Notes under the pieces: generated by a model
Seen by the model: only the letters and a program-made list of their open reading frames with translations
The model's database searches: none
Told to the model about the DNA's origin: nothing
Origin: Skermanella mucosa
GTDB taxonomy: Bacteria; Pseudomonadota; Alphaproteobacteria; Azospirillales; Azospirillaceae
Reading direction: 5' to 3'
Length of the DNA: 64,000 nt
Assembly (NCBI RefSeq): GCF_016765655.2
Contig: NZ_CP086107.1
Location: forward strand, 310,001 to 374,000
Translations under genes and position numbers: made by a program
Shown: piece by piece, positions 53,173 through 62,883 of the stretch
How positions within the stretch are numbered: position 1 is the first letter of the stretch
Layout: each line of letters starts with the position of its first letter

Positions 53173-53877
53173 GCCGTCGTCGACGACCATCGCGACATTC
53201 GCGATCTTGTCGGCAAATATCTTCAGCAGCAGGGCTACCGCGTCAGCACGGTGGAGCATGGCGCGGCGTTGCGCCGCCTGCTGGAGCGGAAGGCACCGGA
53301 TCTCATCGTCCTCGACATCATGATGCCGGGCGAAGACGGGCTCACCCTCTGCCGCGAGCTGCGGGCCGGCCCCGGCGGAGGGGTGCCGATCATCTTCCTG
53401 ACCGCCCGGACGGACGAGACCGATCGTGTGATCGGCCTGGAACTCGGAGCGGACGATTACCTCGTCAAGCCGTTCTCCTCGCGCGAGCTCCTGGCCCGCA
53501 TCAAGGCGGTGCTGCGCCGAGCCAACAGCCTGCCGCACCAGCGGACCGCCCGCAGGGCCGGGATGGTGCGCTTCGATCGCTGGGTCCTCGACCTCGGCCG
53601 GCGGGAGCTCCAGGGCGAGGACGGGGTGGGCGTGCCGCTGTCAACGGCGGAGTTCCGGCTGCTCAAGGTATTCGTCGAGCATCCCGGCATGGTTCTCAGC
53701 CGCGACCAGCTCCTCGACCTCACCGTCGGGCGCGAGGCCGATCCCTTCGACCGCTCCATCGACAACCAGGTCAGCCGCCTGCGCCGCAAGGTGGAGGCCG
53801 ACCCGAAGTCCCCGACCATCATCCAGACCCATTGGGGCGGCGGCTACAGTTTCATGCCGGAGGTCTTCTCCTCGTGA
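53152..53877 (+). CDS. OmpR-family two-component response regulator
   Basis: A 241-residue regulator. Receiver domain with Asp11/Asp12, the phosphorylated Asp55 (VLDIMMPGEDG) and Lys106 (VKPF); C-terminal winged helix with FRLLKVFVEHPGMVLSRDQLL and IDNQVSRLRRKVE. The sensor kinase gene overlaps its end. Confidence 0.92.
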   Translation: MDSVPHIAVVDDHRDIRDLVGKYLQQQGYRVSTVEHGAALRRLLERKAPDLIVLDIMMPGEDGLTLCRELRAGPGGGVPIIFLTARTDETDRVIGLELGADDYLVKPFSSRELLARIKAVLRRANSLPHQRTARRAGMVRFDRWVLDLGRRELQGEDGVGVPLSTAEFRLLKVFVEHPGMVLSRDQLLDLTVGREADPFDRSIDNQVSRLRRKVEADPKSPTIIQTHWGGGYSFMPEVFSS

Positions 53878-55304
53878 CGCGCCTTCTCACCTGGTGGCGC
53901 AAGCGCCTGTCCGTCCAGCTTCTCGCCTCCATGCTGGTGGCACTCTTCGCCTCCCAGACGGTCGGGATGTGCATCTCGTGGGATCAGTTCCTCACGGACC
54001 TGCGCGCGGCCGCGCGCACCGAACTCAGCAGCCGCGCGGCGGCCGTGGCCCGGCTGGTCGAAACCCTGCCGCCGGCGCTTCAATCCGATATCGCGCGCGT
54101 CAACAGCACGGACTACACCCGTTTCTGGATCTCCGAGGACCCGACGCCCGCCCCCGGACCGTGGGTGGGCGAGGCGTTCGAGCGGTTCAAGGTGCCTCTG
54201 CGGACGCTCCTGAACGGATCGGGCCAAGCCGTGCCGGCGGGCAGCCCGGCCGCGAGAACGCCGCTGCCCGAGGGCGCGACCGCCGCGCATCTCCTCAAGG
54301 GAATGGCCTGGACGGCGCCGCCCGCGGATCGGGCGGACCTGCCGGCGCGGGCGCTCTATCTCGACTATGCCGAACGCAACGGCGCCGGGGTGATCGTCCC
54401 GCTCAACGACGGCCGGGTTCTCAACGTCGCCTTCTACAAGCATTTCATGCCGTCGATCTGGGACACTCACCTCCCGGTGTCGCTCGCCTTGACGGCGGTC
54501 CTCGTCTCCCTGGTGGGCGTCCTGACCGTGCGGCGCATCGTGCAGCCCCTGCGCCAACTCACCAAGGCCGCGGAGATGCTCGGGCGCGGCGAGGCGGTGA
54601 CGCCGCTGCGCGAAAGCGGCCCCGACGACATCCGCCGTACGGCCGAAGGGTTCAACCGCATGCAGGAGCGGCTGCACCGCTTCGTGGAGGATCGGACGCG
54701 CATGCTGGCGGCGATCGGCCACGACCTGAGGACGCCTTTGACCACGCTGCGCCTGCGCGCCGAGCTGGTGGAGGATCCCGACCTTCAGGAACGGATGCTC
54801 GACACTATCGACGAGATGCAGGCGATGACCGAGGCGACGCTGTCGCTCGCGCGCCAGGAGACCAATGCCGAACCGACCCGCACGATAGACCTCTCGGCCC
54901 TGGTCGAGAGCGTCTGCGACGACCTGGCCGAGATCGGGCAGTCCGTCGTCTTCGTCGGAGACGGACGGGTGAACTACCGCTGCCGGCCGGACGGCCTCCG
55001 GCGCACCATCCGCAACCTGATCGAGAACGCCGTGCGCTATGCGGGCCGGGCCGAGGTGCGGCTGATCACCACGCGTTCGACGGTCGAGATCGTCGTCGAG
55101 GACGACGGACCGGGCATTCCCCTCGACAGCATGGAGGAGGTCTTCGCGCCCTTCTTCCGCCTGGAAGCTTCGCGCTCGCGCGAGACGGGCGGCGTCGGTC
55201 TCGGCCTCTCGATCGCCCGCGCCATCGCCCGCCAGCATGGCGGCGACGTGGTCCTGTCGCTGCGCCATCCCGGTCTGAAAGCCGCCGTCGTCCTGCCGGC
55301 CTGA
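53874..55304 (+). CDS. EnvZ-like sensor histidine kinase
   Basis: A 476-residue membrane kinase. Two membrane helices (near 15-35 and 200-222) flank a periplasmic domain of about 160 residues; HAMP follows. The H-box is IGHDLRTPLTTLR with His283; N-box NLIENAVRYAG; G-boxes DDGPGIP and GVGLGLSIA. The start is a GTG at 53874 overlapping the regulator's stop as GTGA. The signal is unknown. Confidence 0.9.
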   Translation: MTRLLTWWRKRLSVQLLASMLVALFASQTVGMCISWDQFLTDLRAAARTELSSRAAAVARLVETLPPALQSDIARVNSTDYTRFWISEDPTPAPGPWVGEAFERFKVPLRTLLNGSGQAVPAGSPAARTPLPEGATAAHLLKGMAWTAPPADRADLPARALYLDYAERNGAGVIVPLNDGRVLNVAFYKHFMPSIWDTHLPVSLALTAVLVSLVGVLTVRRIVQPLRQLTKAAEMLGRGEAVTPLRESGPDDIRRTAEGFNRMQERLHRFVEDRTRMLAAIGHDLRTPLTTLRLRAELVEDPDLQERMLDTIDEMQAMTEATLSLARQETNAEPTRTIDLSALVESVCDDLAEIGQSVVFVGDGRVNYRCRPDGLRRTIRNLIENAVRYAGRAEVRLITTRSTVEIVVEDDGPGIPLDSMEEVFAPFFRLEASRSRETGGVGLGLSIARAIARQHGGDVVLSLRHPGLKAAVVLPA

Positions 55305-55323
55305 GCGCGGCGGGGGATGGTGG

Positions 55324-55349
55324 CGGCCCCGGCGGGGAACACGGGGCCG
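55324..55349. terminator. Inverted repeat between convergent genes
   Basis: CGGCCCC and GGGGCCG arms around 12 bases in the 113-bp gap between the kinase and the molybdoenzyme genes. No T-tract follows. Confidence 0.3.
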
Positions 55350-55417
55350 GCGGTATTCCTCCGTGTCGGGGGATCGGCGCTCCGGAACCGGCCGACCGGG
55401 GTGCGGAGCGCCGCTGC

Positions 55418-57637
55418 CTAGGCTCCGAGCGCCGCGAGCACTCGGTCCGGCAGGAAGGGAAAGTGCCGGAGCCTCACGCCACCGGTCAGCCGGGCTATCG
55501 CATTGGCGATCGCCGGGCCGGTGGGCGGGAGGCCGGCCTGGCCGATGCCGCCGACCGGGCTCCCCGGCGTGGGCACCACGGCGACCTCGATCTCGGGCGC
55601 CTCGGACATACGGATCACCCGGTAGGTATCGAAGTTCGACTCCTCCACCTCGCCATCGACGACGTTGATCTGCTCGAACAGCGCATGACCGGTCCCGTTC
55701 GTTATGCCGACGATCATCATGGCCTCGACATGGAGCGGCTGGATCGCCACGCCAGGATCGATCGCGCACCAGACCTTGTGCACCCGGATCCGTCCGGTTT
55801 TCCGGTCGAGCGACACCTCGGCGACCTGAGCGCAATGCGAGCCGAAGGCGTCGGAGTAGGCCAAGCCGATTCCGCGGCCCTCGCGCTCCCGGGTCCAGTC
55901 CGCCATCCGGGCGACGGTCTCGATCACCGCGCAGGCACGGGGCTGGTCCTTAAGGAGCTCCAGCCTGAGCGCAACGGGATCGATGCCCCTCGCGGCTGCG
56001 ATTTCGTCGACGACGCATTCGATCGCGAACCTCGTGTAGCCGACCCCGACCGCGAACCAGAACCCGATGTCCAGTCCGCTTTCCTGACGCAGATACTCGA
56101 CGTGATGAGCCGGCACCGCGTAATTGAAATGAGCGCCTTCGGTCACGACCTCGTCGTGACCTCCCTTGCCATCGAACAGTTCCGGCATGGTGCGGGCGAA
56201 CACGGAGTCCGCCACGATGCGGTGCCGCCAGCCGAGGATGTGCCCGTCGGCGTCGAGCCCGACCTGTATGTGCTGGGCCTCCAGCGGCCGGAACTTGTCG
56301 TGCCGGATGTCGTCCTCGCGGCTCCAGATGACCTTGACCGGCCGTCCCTCCGCGGCCCTGGCCAGCGAGACCGCATCGACGATGAAGTCTCTTTCGGCCT
56401 TGCGTCCGAACCCGCCGCCGAGCAGGGTCGTGTGCACCCTGACCTTGTCGGGCGTGGTGCCGACCACCTCGGCCGCGAAGCCCTGCGTGCCCGTCGGTCC
56501 CTGGGTCGGCGCCCAGATCTCCACCCTGTCGCCGATGACGAGCGCCGTGGCGTTCATCGGCTCCATGGCCGCGTGGGAGACATGGTCGCTCATATAGTCC
56601 ACCTCGATCACCGTCGCGGCCGCCGAGATGGCGGCCTGGGCGTCGCCGGCAACATGCGCGGGAACGCCTCGGCGTCCGAGATCGCGGCCAATGGCGCGAT
56701 ACGCCTCGAGCAGGTGCCGGCTGGTATAGTCGCGGACCCGGGACCGAGTGCTCCACGCGACTTGAAGCAGCTCCTTCGCGCGTCTGGTCGCCTCGACCGT
56801 CTCGCCGATGATACCGACCCCATAGGACAGCGGGACGATATGGGTCACGCCCGGCACCGCCCTGGCTTCGGTGTCGTCGATGGCGTCGGGCCGTTCGCCC
56901 TGGACCGGCGCCCGCAGCACCGCTCCGTAAAGCATGTCCGGAAGCTGGACGTCGATACCGAACACGGCGGTTCCATCGACCTTCGAGGGAACGTCGACGC
57001 GCCGGATCGAACGCTTTCCGATATAGCGCCACCTGTCGCTCGGCTTCAGATCGGCCTCGCCCGCCTGAGGGAGCGGTTCCGGCGGCGGTCCGTTCGCGGC
57101 GATCTCACCGTAGTCGAGCGCGCGGCCCGAGGCGGGATGCAGGACCCTGCCTGGTTCGGTCGAGAGCTCGCTCACCGGCACGCGCAACATGCCGGCCGCG
57201 GCCGCCAGCAGGACCATGCGGGTCTGGGCGCCGGTCAGTCGAAGCAGCGCATGATACCCGCGCGTGGACTCGCTGCCACCGGTGAGCTGGATCCCGTAGA
57301 AGCCCGGATTGCCGTAGGTCTCCGCGTCGGAGGGAGCCTGGACGATGCGCACCCGGTCCCAATCGGCGTCCATTTCCTCGGCGACGAGCAGCGGCAGCGT
57401 GGTCATGATGCCCTGGCCCATCTCGACGGCCGGCGAGATGATGGTCACCGTTCCGTCATCCGCGATCGTCACCCAGGCATTCGGGCGGAAGCCGTCCTCG
57501 GCGGCGCGGGCGGCTTTGGCGCCGACGGCAGGCAGCGGCAGGCTGCCGAACGCGACCGCGATCCCGAGGCCGCCGGCCGTGACGAGGAAGCTGCGCCGAG
57601 ACACCGCGCGGGTCCGAGGCTGAAAAATCGTGGCCAT
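55418..57637 (-). CDS. Xanthine dehydrogenase-family molybdopterin-binding subunit (IorB-like)
   Basis: A 739-residue large subunit of an isoquinoline 1-oxidoreductase or aldehyde-oxidase type enzyme. The N-terminus has a Tat signal (SRRSFLVTAGGLG), so the assembled enzyme is probably periplasmic. Molybdopterin-contact blocks such as EMGQGIMTTLPLLVAEEM, GGGFGRKAERDF and PVGGIGQAGLPPTGPAIANAI are intact. No FAD subunit is encoded, in keeping with the IorAB type, which passes electrons on to a cytochrome. It starts 4 bp after the 2Fe-2S gene. Substrate unknown. Confidence 0.88.
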   Translation of the reverse strand: MATIFQPRTRAVSRRSFLVTAGGLGIAVAFGSLPLPAVGAKAARAAEDGFRPNAWVTIADDGTVTIISPAVEMGQGIMTTLPLLVAEEMDADWDRVRIVQAPSDAETYGNPGFYGIQLTGGSESTRGYHALLRLTGAQTRMVLLAAAAGMLRVPVSELSTEPGRVLHPASGRALDYGEIAANGPPPEPLPQAGEADLKPSDRWRYIGKRSIRRVDVPSKVDGTAVFGIDVQLPDMLYGAVLRAPVQGERPDAIDDTEARAVPGVTHIVPLSYGVGIIGETVEATRRAKELLQVAWSTRSRVRDYTSRHLLEAYRAIGRDLGRRGVPAHVAGDAQAAISAAATVIEVDYMSDHVSHAAMEPMNATALVIGDRVEIWAPTQGPTGTQGFAAEVVGTTPDKVRVHTTLLGGGFGRKAERDFIVDAVSLARAAEGRPVKVIWSREDDIRHDKFRPLEAQHIQVGLDADGHILGWRHRIVADSVFARTMPELFDGKGGHDEVVTEGAHFNYAVPAHHVEYLRQESGLDIGFWFAVGVGYTRFAIECVVDEIAAARGIDPVALRLELLKDQPRACAVIETVARMADWTREREGRGIGLAYSDAFGSHCAQVAEVSLDRKTGRIRVHKVWCAIDPGVAIQPLHVEAMMIVGITNGTGHALFEQINVVDGEVEESNFDTYRVIRMSEAPEIEVAVVPTPGSPVGGIGQAGLPPTGPAIANAIARLTGGVRLRHFPFLPDRVLAALGA

Positions 57638-57640
57638 GGC

Positions 57641-58093
57641 TCATCCCTCCCGCGACGCGCGCTCGATGGCGGCGATGATGCGGACATAGGTCCCGCAGCG
57701 GCAGATATTGCCGTCCATGTGCTCGATGATCTGCTCGCGGGTGGGGATGGGCGTGCGTTCTAGGAGCGCGGCCGCCTGCATGATCTGCCCGGACTGGCAA
57801 TAGCCGCACTGCGGCACCTGCTCCGCGATCCAGGCCTTCTGCAGCGGATGGCCGGCATCGGGCGAGAGGCCCTCGATGGTCGTGACCTCGCGTCCCTCGA
57901 CGCCCTCGAGCAAGGTGACGCAGGAGCGGACGGGCTCCCCATCGACATGGACGGTACAGGCACCGCACTGCGCGATGCCGCAGCCGTACTTCGTGCCGGT
58001 GAGCTTGAGGTGTTCCCGGATCACCCACAGCAGCGGGGTTTCGGGGCCGGCGGCGATATCCACCGCGCGGCCGTTGATGATGAACGCCGTCAT
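57641..58093 (-). CDS. 2Fe-2S subunit of the molybdoenzyme (IorA-like)
   Basis: A 150-residue electron-transfer subunit with two 2Fe-2S motifs: [22 protein letters not shown] (first cluster) and [10 protein letters not shown]...CRCGTY (second). The ATG at 58093 follows AGGAGA. Divergent from the AraC gene. Confidence 0.9.
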   Translation of the reverse strand: MTAFIINGRAVDIAAGPETPLLWVIREHLKLTGTKYGCGIAQCGACTVHVDGEPVRSCVTLLEGVEGREVTTIEGLSPDAGHPLQKAWIAEQVPQCGYCQSGQIMQAAALLERTPIPTREQIIEHMDGNICRCGTYVRIIAAIERASREG

Positions 58094-58314
58094 GAACGTT
58101 TCTCCTATGCCTGATGGCTTGCGCGATGGTCGATGTCGCGGGGCGCAGCCGGAACGGAGGCTCGCCGTGCGGCCGTTGCGCCGGCGCCGAGAAGGCCGGG
58201 GCGAGCGGCTGACCATCGGAACCCGATGCCGGGCGCCGCTACGATAGGCAGCCGCGGAAATACGGTCTATGCTACAGGGTCCGAAATATCTTCGCGATCG
58301 TCCGGAGGAGCTCC

Positions 58315-59349
58315 TTGGATCCATTGTCGGATGTGCTGTCGCTGCTGAAGCCGCGAAGTTACGTGTCGTCGGGGTTCGATGCGGGAGGCGACTGGTCGAT
58401 CCAGTTTTCCAACCAGCAGAATCGCATGAAGTGCTACGCCGTCGTGTCGGGCGAATGCTGGTTGTCGGTCGATGACGTCGCCGAGCCGGTGAGGCTGAGG
58501 TCGGGGGAATGTTTCGTGCTGCCGAGCGGGCGGAATTTCCGCCTTGCCAGCGATACCGCCCTGACGCCCGTCGACTCCGGCAAGTTCTTTCCGCCGGCCC
58601 GCCCGGGCGGCGTCGTGAAGGTCAAGGGCGGGGGCGATTTCTACCTCGTCGGCAGCCGCTTCGCCGTCAGCGGCAGGAACTCTGGCAGCCTCCTCAGGAT
58701 GCTGCCGCCCGTCGTGCGGATCCGCAGGGAGTCGGAGCAGGCGGCGCTGCGCTGGTCGGTCGAGCGGATGCAGGAGGAGCTGCGCGAGCAGCGGCCGGGC
58801 AGTTCGCTCATCGCTCAGCACCTCGCGCACATGATGCTGGTCCAGGCCCTGCGGCTGCATCTCGACGACCGGCCCGCCGACGGCGTCGGATGGTTCTTCG
58901 CCCTCGCGGACAAGCAGCTCGGCGCAGCGATTTCCGCCATCCACGCCGATCCCGGGTATCGCTGGACATTGAGGGAACTCGCCGAGCGTGCCGGCATGTC
59001 CCGCTCGATCTTCGCCCTGAGATTCAAGGAAGCGGTCGGGGAGACGGCAATGGACTATCTGGCGCGCTGGCGCATGCTGCTCGCCGGTGACAGGTTCGAG
59101 AACACCGCCGACCCCGTGTCCGTCGTTGCCCTGTCGCTCGGCTACGAGTCCGAAAGCGCCTTCAGTACGGCCTTCAAGAGGGTCATGGGCTGCACGCCCA
59201 GGCAGTATGGCCGCGACGCGTCCCTGCCGCGCGATCCGCCCGAGGGCACCGGTCCCGCCCAAGCCGATCGGCAGGGTCCGGCGCCGCCCCCTGTCCACGG
59301 CGAGCGCGGGCCCGTTCATTCGCCGATGATGCGCGCCTCCCGCAAATAG
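58315..59349 (+). CDS. AraC-family transcriptional regulator, cupin N-terminal domain
   Basis: A 344-residue regulator. The cupin-like N-terminal domain (about 20-140) is of the AraC-binding-2 type; the C-terminal double helix-turn-helix (about 215-305) has [26 protein letters not shown] and [31 protein letters not shown]. Start is a TTG at 58315 behind AGGAG. Divergent from the ior-type genes, its likely target. A Pro-rich tail of about 35 residues overlaps the GFA gene by 34 bp in the opposite strand. Confidence 0.88.
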   Translation: MDPLSDVLSLLKPRSYVSSGFDAGGDWSIQFSNQQNRMKCYAVVSGECWLSVDDVAEPVRLRSGECFVLPSGRNFRLASDTALTPVDSGKFFPPARPGGVVKVKGGGDFYLVGSRFAVSGRNSGSLLRMLPPVVRIRRESEQAALRWSVERMQEELREQRPGSSLIAQHLAHMMLVQALRLHLDDRPADGVGWFFALADKQLGAAISAIHADPGYRWTLRELAERAGMSRSIFALRFKEAVGETAMDYLARWRMLLAGDRFENTADPVSVVALSLGYESESAFSTAFKRVMGCTPRQYGRDASLPRDPPEGTGPAQADRQGPAPPPVHGERGPVHSPMMRASRK

Positions 59350-59723
59350 TTGAAGTCGCCGTGACCGGGCCAGGCTCGCCCATCGGGATAGCGCAGCTCG
59401 CTTCCGACAAGTTCGCTCTCGTCCGCGAGCCTCATGTTGACGCCCATCATGGTGTTTCCGAACCTTGCGACGGCGCCTTCGGTCAGCGTGAAATGCGTCG
59501 TCGATCCGCACCTTGGGCAGAATCGAACTTCAGCGCCCGGCTCTGCCTTGTCCTCCCGGATGTAACTGCTTGCCGTTCCCTCGACCCGGACCTGGGATGG
59601 ATGGAAATAGGCCCAGCGAACGCCCGCTTTGCTGCAAAGGGTACAATTGCACTCGTTGATGTAGTCCGGTCGCCTGTCGAGCTCGATGCGGATCTGGCCG
59701 CAGTGGCAGGAAAGCTTCAGCAT
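59316..59723 (-). CDS. GFA-family (glutathione-dependent formaldehyde-activating type) zinc protein
   Basis: A 135-residue zinc-fold protein: CHCGQI, CNCTLCSK and FCPRCGSTTHF give the two zinc sites of the Gfa/CENP-V fold. Most members are not formaldehyde enzymes, so function is open. The ATG at 59723 starts the domain; longer readings upstream lie in repeat copy B. It overlaps the tail of the AraC gene. Confidence 0.85.
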   Translation of the reverse strand: MLKLSCHCGQIRIELDRRPDYINECNCTLCSKAGVRWAYFHPSQVRVEGTASSYIREDKAEPGAEVRFCPRCGSTTHFTLTEGAVARFGNTMMGVNMRLADESELVGSELRYPDGRAWPGHGDFNYLREARIIGE

Positions 59724-59845
59724 GAAGGGTCTTCCTCGAAACTGGTGGAACATGCGGGCGGCATGCACGGACGGGCGGATCGCTTCGGCGCTTTTCGGTC
59801 GGCCGACGTACAATACGGCCCGGCGTCGGGGTCCTGGAGCCCATG

Positions 59846-59955
59846 ATCGATCTCGAATGCCGACCACGACGTCGCCGCACCAAGTCCGCCGGAAGCCGCC
59901 CGGACGGAATTGTATCAGAATAAGAAGGTTCTTGTCGGCTGGGGCTTCGACCGCC
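59846..59955. repeat. Diverged dispersed repeat, copy B
   Basis: Reverse-complement match to 53039-53172, 123-232 bp upstream of the GFA gene, which is read in the same relative direction as the response regulator in copy A. It may carry a shared promoter. Confidence 0.6.
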
Positions 59956-60038
59956 AATCGAGTGCGTCAAGTTCTGCAAATTTGTCCATGGCATTGCGGG
60001 CCGGGTGATCGCCGGGTGTCGGGATGGCGCGTAATTTC

Positions 60039-60221
60039 TCAGGCCGCCAGTTCAAGCGCCCGCATGACCTTCTTCTTGTGTTCTCGAAGGTGGTCCATGT
60101 TCAGGTACCGGGTGGTCTCCAACCATTCCTCATGGGTTTCCGCAGTCAGTGCCCGGACGATTTGCAGGCGCCCGTCCCAATCCACCGCCACCGCGACCAG
60201 GATCGCCTGGCTGCCGACGCT
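60039..60221 (-). mobile_element. IS256-family transposase remnant
   Basis: About 60 codons. VSVAV-like AILVAVAVDWDGR resembles the middle of IS256 transposases, and the end (ETHEEWLETTRYLNMDHL) resembles their C-terminal EQNDEWQLQHRYM block. The large part between is missing, so this is an internally deleted relic. Confidence 0.5.
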
Positions 60222-60304
60222 GCCGCCCTCACGACAGGCTGCGCCGGGTCGGGTAGCCGGTTCCACCGGCGCGCCGCCCCTGTCCTCCGCGCGCGCTGAG
60301 CAGG

Positions 60305-60513
60305 ACCGAGTGCCGTGAGGTTCTCGACCTGCTGCACGGCGAGCGCGGCGGCGCCATGAAGACCAGGGTGTTGTCGAGTTGCTGGCCGACCTCGGCGTGA
60401 CGCGCAGCCACAGCCGGCCGCAGCAGTTCAACGACAATCCGTTCTCCGAAGCGCAGTTCAAGACGCTGACGGACCACCGCGCCTTCTTCGACCGCTTCGG
60501 CTCGATCCAGTAG
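60305..60513 (+). mobile_element. IS3/rve-type transposase remnant
   Basis: Two pieces of one transposase in different frames: CREVLDLLHGER (60311-60346), as near the start of such OrfB proteins, and LLADLGVTRSHSRPQQFNDNPFSE...FGSIQ (60376-60513), as in the integrase core. The middle is deleted. Adjacent to the IS256 relic, it marks an old insertion hotspot. Confidence 0.65.
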
Positions 60514-60682
60514 GCCCGACGTTTCGGACCCTGCGGATGCGGAACACGCCGATTTTACGAATGTATCGGTTCGTATCCGACCGCCCGTACCACCATACTC
60601 CCGGCTGTCCTTGTCAGGCTGTGCCGTTTTATTGGTATGGCAAAAAATAACTCATCGTAATTGAGTAGCGGGGTGCTGATCA

Positions 60683-61591
60683 TTACTTGATCATTGGAGT
60701 CCATTTCTGATTTCGGATGTATTCGAGATAAGCTCGCACGGCCGCGCTCGAATGCCGCCGGCCGGGATAGTAAAGATACCAACCTGGCAGATTCTGCTTC
60801 CAGTCGGTGAGAAGTTCGATGAGCCTGCCTCGTTCAACATCATCACGGACATAATCCTCAAACAGGTGAGCGATTCCCGATCCCGCGAGCGCGGCCTGGA
60901 GTTCCTGATGCGCTGAACTCAGCGTCAACCGACCTTTCGGCGTGATTTCCAATTGGTCGCCGTCCCTCACGAATTTCCACGTCACCAGGGTCCCACCAGG
61001 GAAACGGCGGCGAATGCAGTCGTGCTGCAGGAGATCGCGCGGTGAGTCGGGTCGACCGCGCTTACGAAGATAATCTGGCGAGGCCACGATCGCATATCGC
61101 AAGGCAGGGCCCAGGGGCATGGCGATCATGTCCTGGGCGAGTTGGCCTCCGAAGCGCACGCCGGCGTCGAAGCCTTGCTCCACGATATCGATGATTGCAG
61201 CATCACTGACGATCTCGACGTTAATGTCGGGATAGATTTTCATGAACTCAAAGGTCAGGGGGCACAGGACGTGGTCGGCGGCCGGACCCGGTGCATTGAT
61301 CCGCACGGTGCCGGATGGGCGCTCGCGAAGCTGATTGAGATCGTCGACCGCTGTTCTGATGTCGTGAAGAGCGGGCCTCAGCCGCTCGAGAAGCTGCATG
61401 CCCGCTTCAGTAGGAGCGACGCTACGTGTCGTTCGGTTCAGCAGCCGAATGCCCACCGCTTCCTCCAGCACGCTGATCGACTGACTGATGGCGGACGACG
61501 AAACGCCCCTGCCAAGTGCCGCGGCTCTAAAGCCACCACAGCGCACGACGTCCTCGAAGATCTCCAAGCTGTCAAGGCGTAATGGTCGCAT
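60683..61591 (-). CDS. LysR-family transcriptional regulator
   Basis: A 302-residue regulator of the CrgA/PtrB-like branch, with the winged helix near 5-62 (LEIFEDVVRCGGFRAAALGRGVSSSAISQSI in that span) and LLNRTTRSVAPTEAG after it. I prefer the ATG at 61591; upstream codons would add 48 unlike residues. Divergent from the metallo-beta-lactamase gene, which it probably regulates. Confidence 0.88.
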   Translation of the reverse strand: MRPLRLDSLEIFEDVVRCGGFRAAALGRGVSSSAISQSISVLEEAVGIRLLNRTTRSVAPTEAGMQLLERLRPALHDIRTAVDDLNQLRERPSGTVRINAPGPAADHVLCPLTFEFMKIYPDINVEIVSDAAIIDIVEQGFDAGVRFGGQLAQDMIAMPLGPALRYAIVASPDYLRKRGRPDSPRDLLQHDCIRRRFPGGTLVTWKFVRDGDQLEITPKGRLTLSSAHQELQAALAGSGIAHLFEDYVRDDVERGRLIELLTDWKQNLPGWYLYYPGRRHSSAAVRAYLEYIRNQKWTPMIK

Positions 61592-61767
61592 TGCAAAGCC
61601 CTGCTTAATAAGCTGATCCGTTTTGATCAGCTTATCCGCACGCTCGATCCGTGTCATCCCTATGAGGACATGTCGCGAGGCCGCGCCACCGATACTCGCG
61701 GTTCTTACCGCTGACGCTGAAATCGGACGCGGCACCTGCGATCAGGTATCTGGACGGGATCAAAACA

Positions 61768-62763
61768 ATGGGTGGAATAACACTGAATCGTAGAAAGATC
61801 ATGCTGACAGCCGCTTCGGCCTTCACGGGATCGATGTTGCCGACCGGCATGGCCCTTGCGCAAGCTGCTTCCGTCGCGTCGCTCCCGGCCCGGGTTGGAA
61901 ATGCCGGCCATTACCGCCTTCGCGTCGGCGACATCTCGGCGACCGTGTTGAGCGACGGGCTGATCGGCGGCCCTCCGCGGGTCTATGCCAGCGATGCGCC
62001 GGAGGCGGAACTGCAGGATGTCCTGAGGCGCTCTTTCCTGCCGACCGACCGCCTGACGCTCAATCTCAATACGCTTCTTATCGAGACGAATGACAGGCGG
62101 ATCCTTCTCGAAGCCGGAGCCGGACAGACCATGGGTCCGCAAGGCGGTCGCGTCTTCGAGAACCTGGCCGCCATAGGTCTACGGCCCGAGGACATCGATG
62201 TCGTGGTCGTCTCGCACACGCACCCGGACCATGTCGGCAACCTTCGAACCGCGGACGGCGGCACGGCATTTCCGCAGGCGACCGTCTTTGTGCCTCGTGC
62301 CGATTGGGACTTCTTCGTCCGCAACGATCCGGACCTCTCCTACATGCCGGTTCCAAAGGATTTCCGCCGCAGTTTCGCAGCGGCCATCAAGCGGAGCGTC
62401 GAACCCGTCACCAACGGGATCGAGTTGTATGAAGCGGGCGCGGAGATCGTCCCTGGGCTGACCACGCTTCCAGCATTCGGCCACACCCCCGGCATGGCGA
62501 ACTTCCTTGTTCAATCCGGGACCGATCAGCTCCTGCTTACGGCCGATCTCGCCTATCACCCGATCGTCAATGTCGACCGGCCCTGGGTGCCGGGGCCGGA
62601 TCGCGACAAGGACACCGCACAAGCCTCCCGCCGCCGCATCTTCGACATGGCGGCGGCAGACCAGATCCTCGTCCTCGGCTTCCACTTCCCGTTCCCGGGC
62701 CTTGGCCGAATGCTCAAGACGGACGCCGGCTATGCCTGGGTCCCGGTCAATTGGCAGTTCTGA
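61768..62763 (+). CDS. Exported metallo-beta-lactamase-fold hydrolase
   Basis: A 331-residue protein. N-terminal RRKIMLTAASAF resembles a Tat signal followed by a hydrophobic stretch. The metal motif HTHPDH is at residues 150-155, with later ligands in FGHTPG and TADLAYHP. It looks like lactonase/arylsulfatase-like MBL proteins rather than a beta-lactamase. Substrate unknown. Confidence 0.86.
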   Translation: MGGITLNRRKIMLTAASAFTGSMLPTGMALAQAASVASLPARVGNAGHYRLRVGDISATVLSDGLIGGPPRVYASDAPEAELQDVLRRSFLPTDRLTLNLNTLLIETNDRRILLEAGAGQTMGPQGGRVFENLAAIGLRPEDIDVVVVSHTHPDHVGNLRTADGGTAFPQATVFVPRADWDFFVRNDPDLSYMPVPKDFRRSFAAAIKRSVEPVTNGIELYEAGAEIVPGLTTLPAFGHTPGMANFLVQSGTDQLLLTADLAYHPIVNVDRPWVPGPDRDKDTAQASRRRIFDMAAADQILVLGFHFPFPGLGRMLKTDAGYAWVPVNWQF

Positions 62764-62845
62764 GGGGTTAGCAGCATTTGGGGACATCCGTCGGAACCGC
62801 CAGGACTTCTCCGGCGTCCTGGGATGTTTTCAGTGACGTCGTCAG

Positions 62846-62883
62846 CACAGGGCGGCACGCTCCGTCTGCGAACAAGCTCTCAA
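62846..62883. repeat. Diverged dispersed repeat, copy 2
   Basis: Matches 27413-27450 at 31 of 38 positions, transitions only. It abuts and overlaps by a few bases the stop codon of the ABC ATPase gene. Confidence 0.6.

Noticed and set aside
53894..57763. A very long open frame of 1289 codons on the plus strand
   Set aside because: It lies over the sensor kinase in another frame and antisense to the molybdoenzyme; its composition (Arg, Gly, Pro, His rich) is that of a GC-rich shadow frame.
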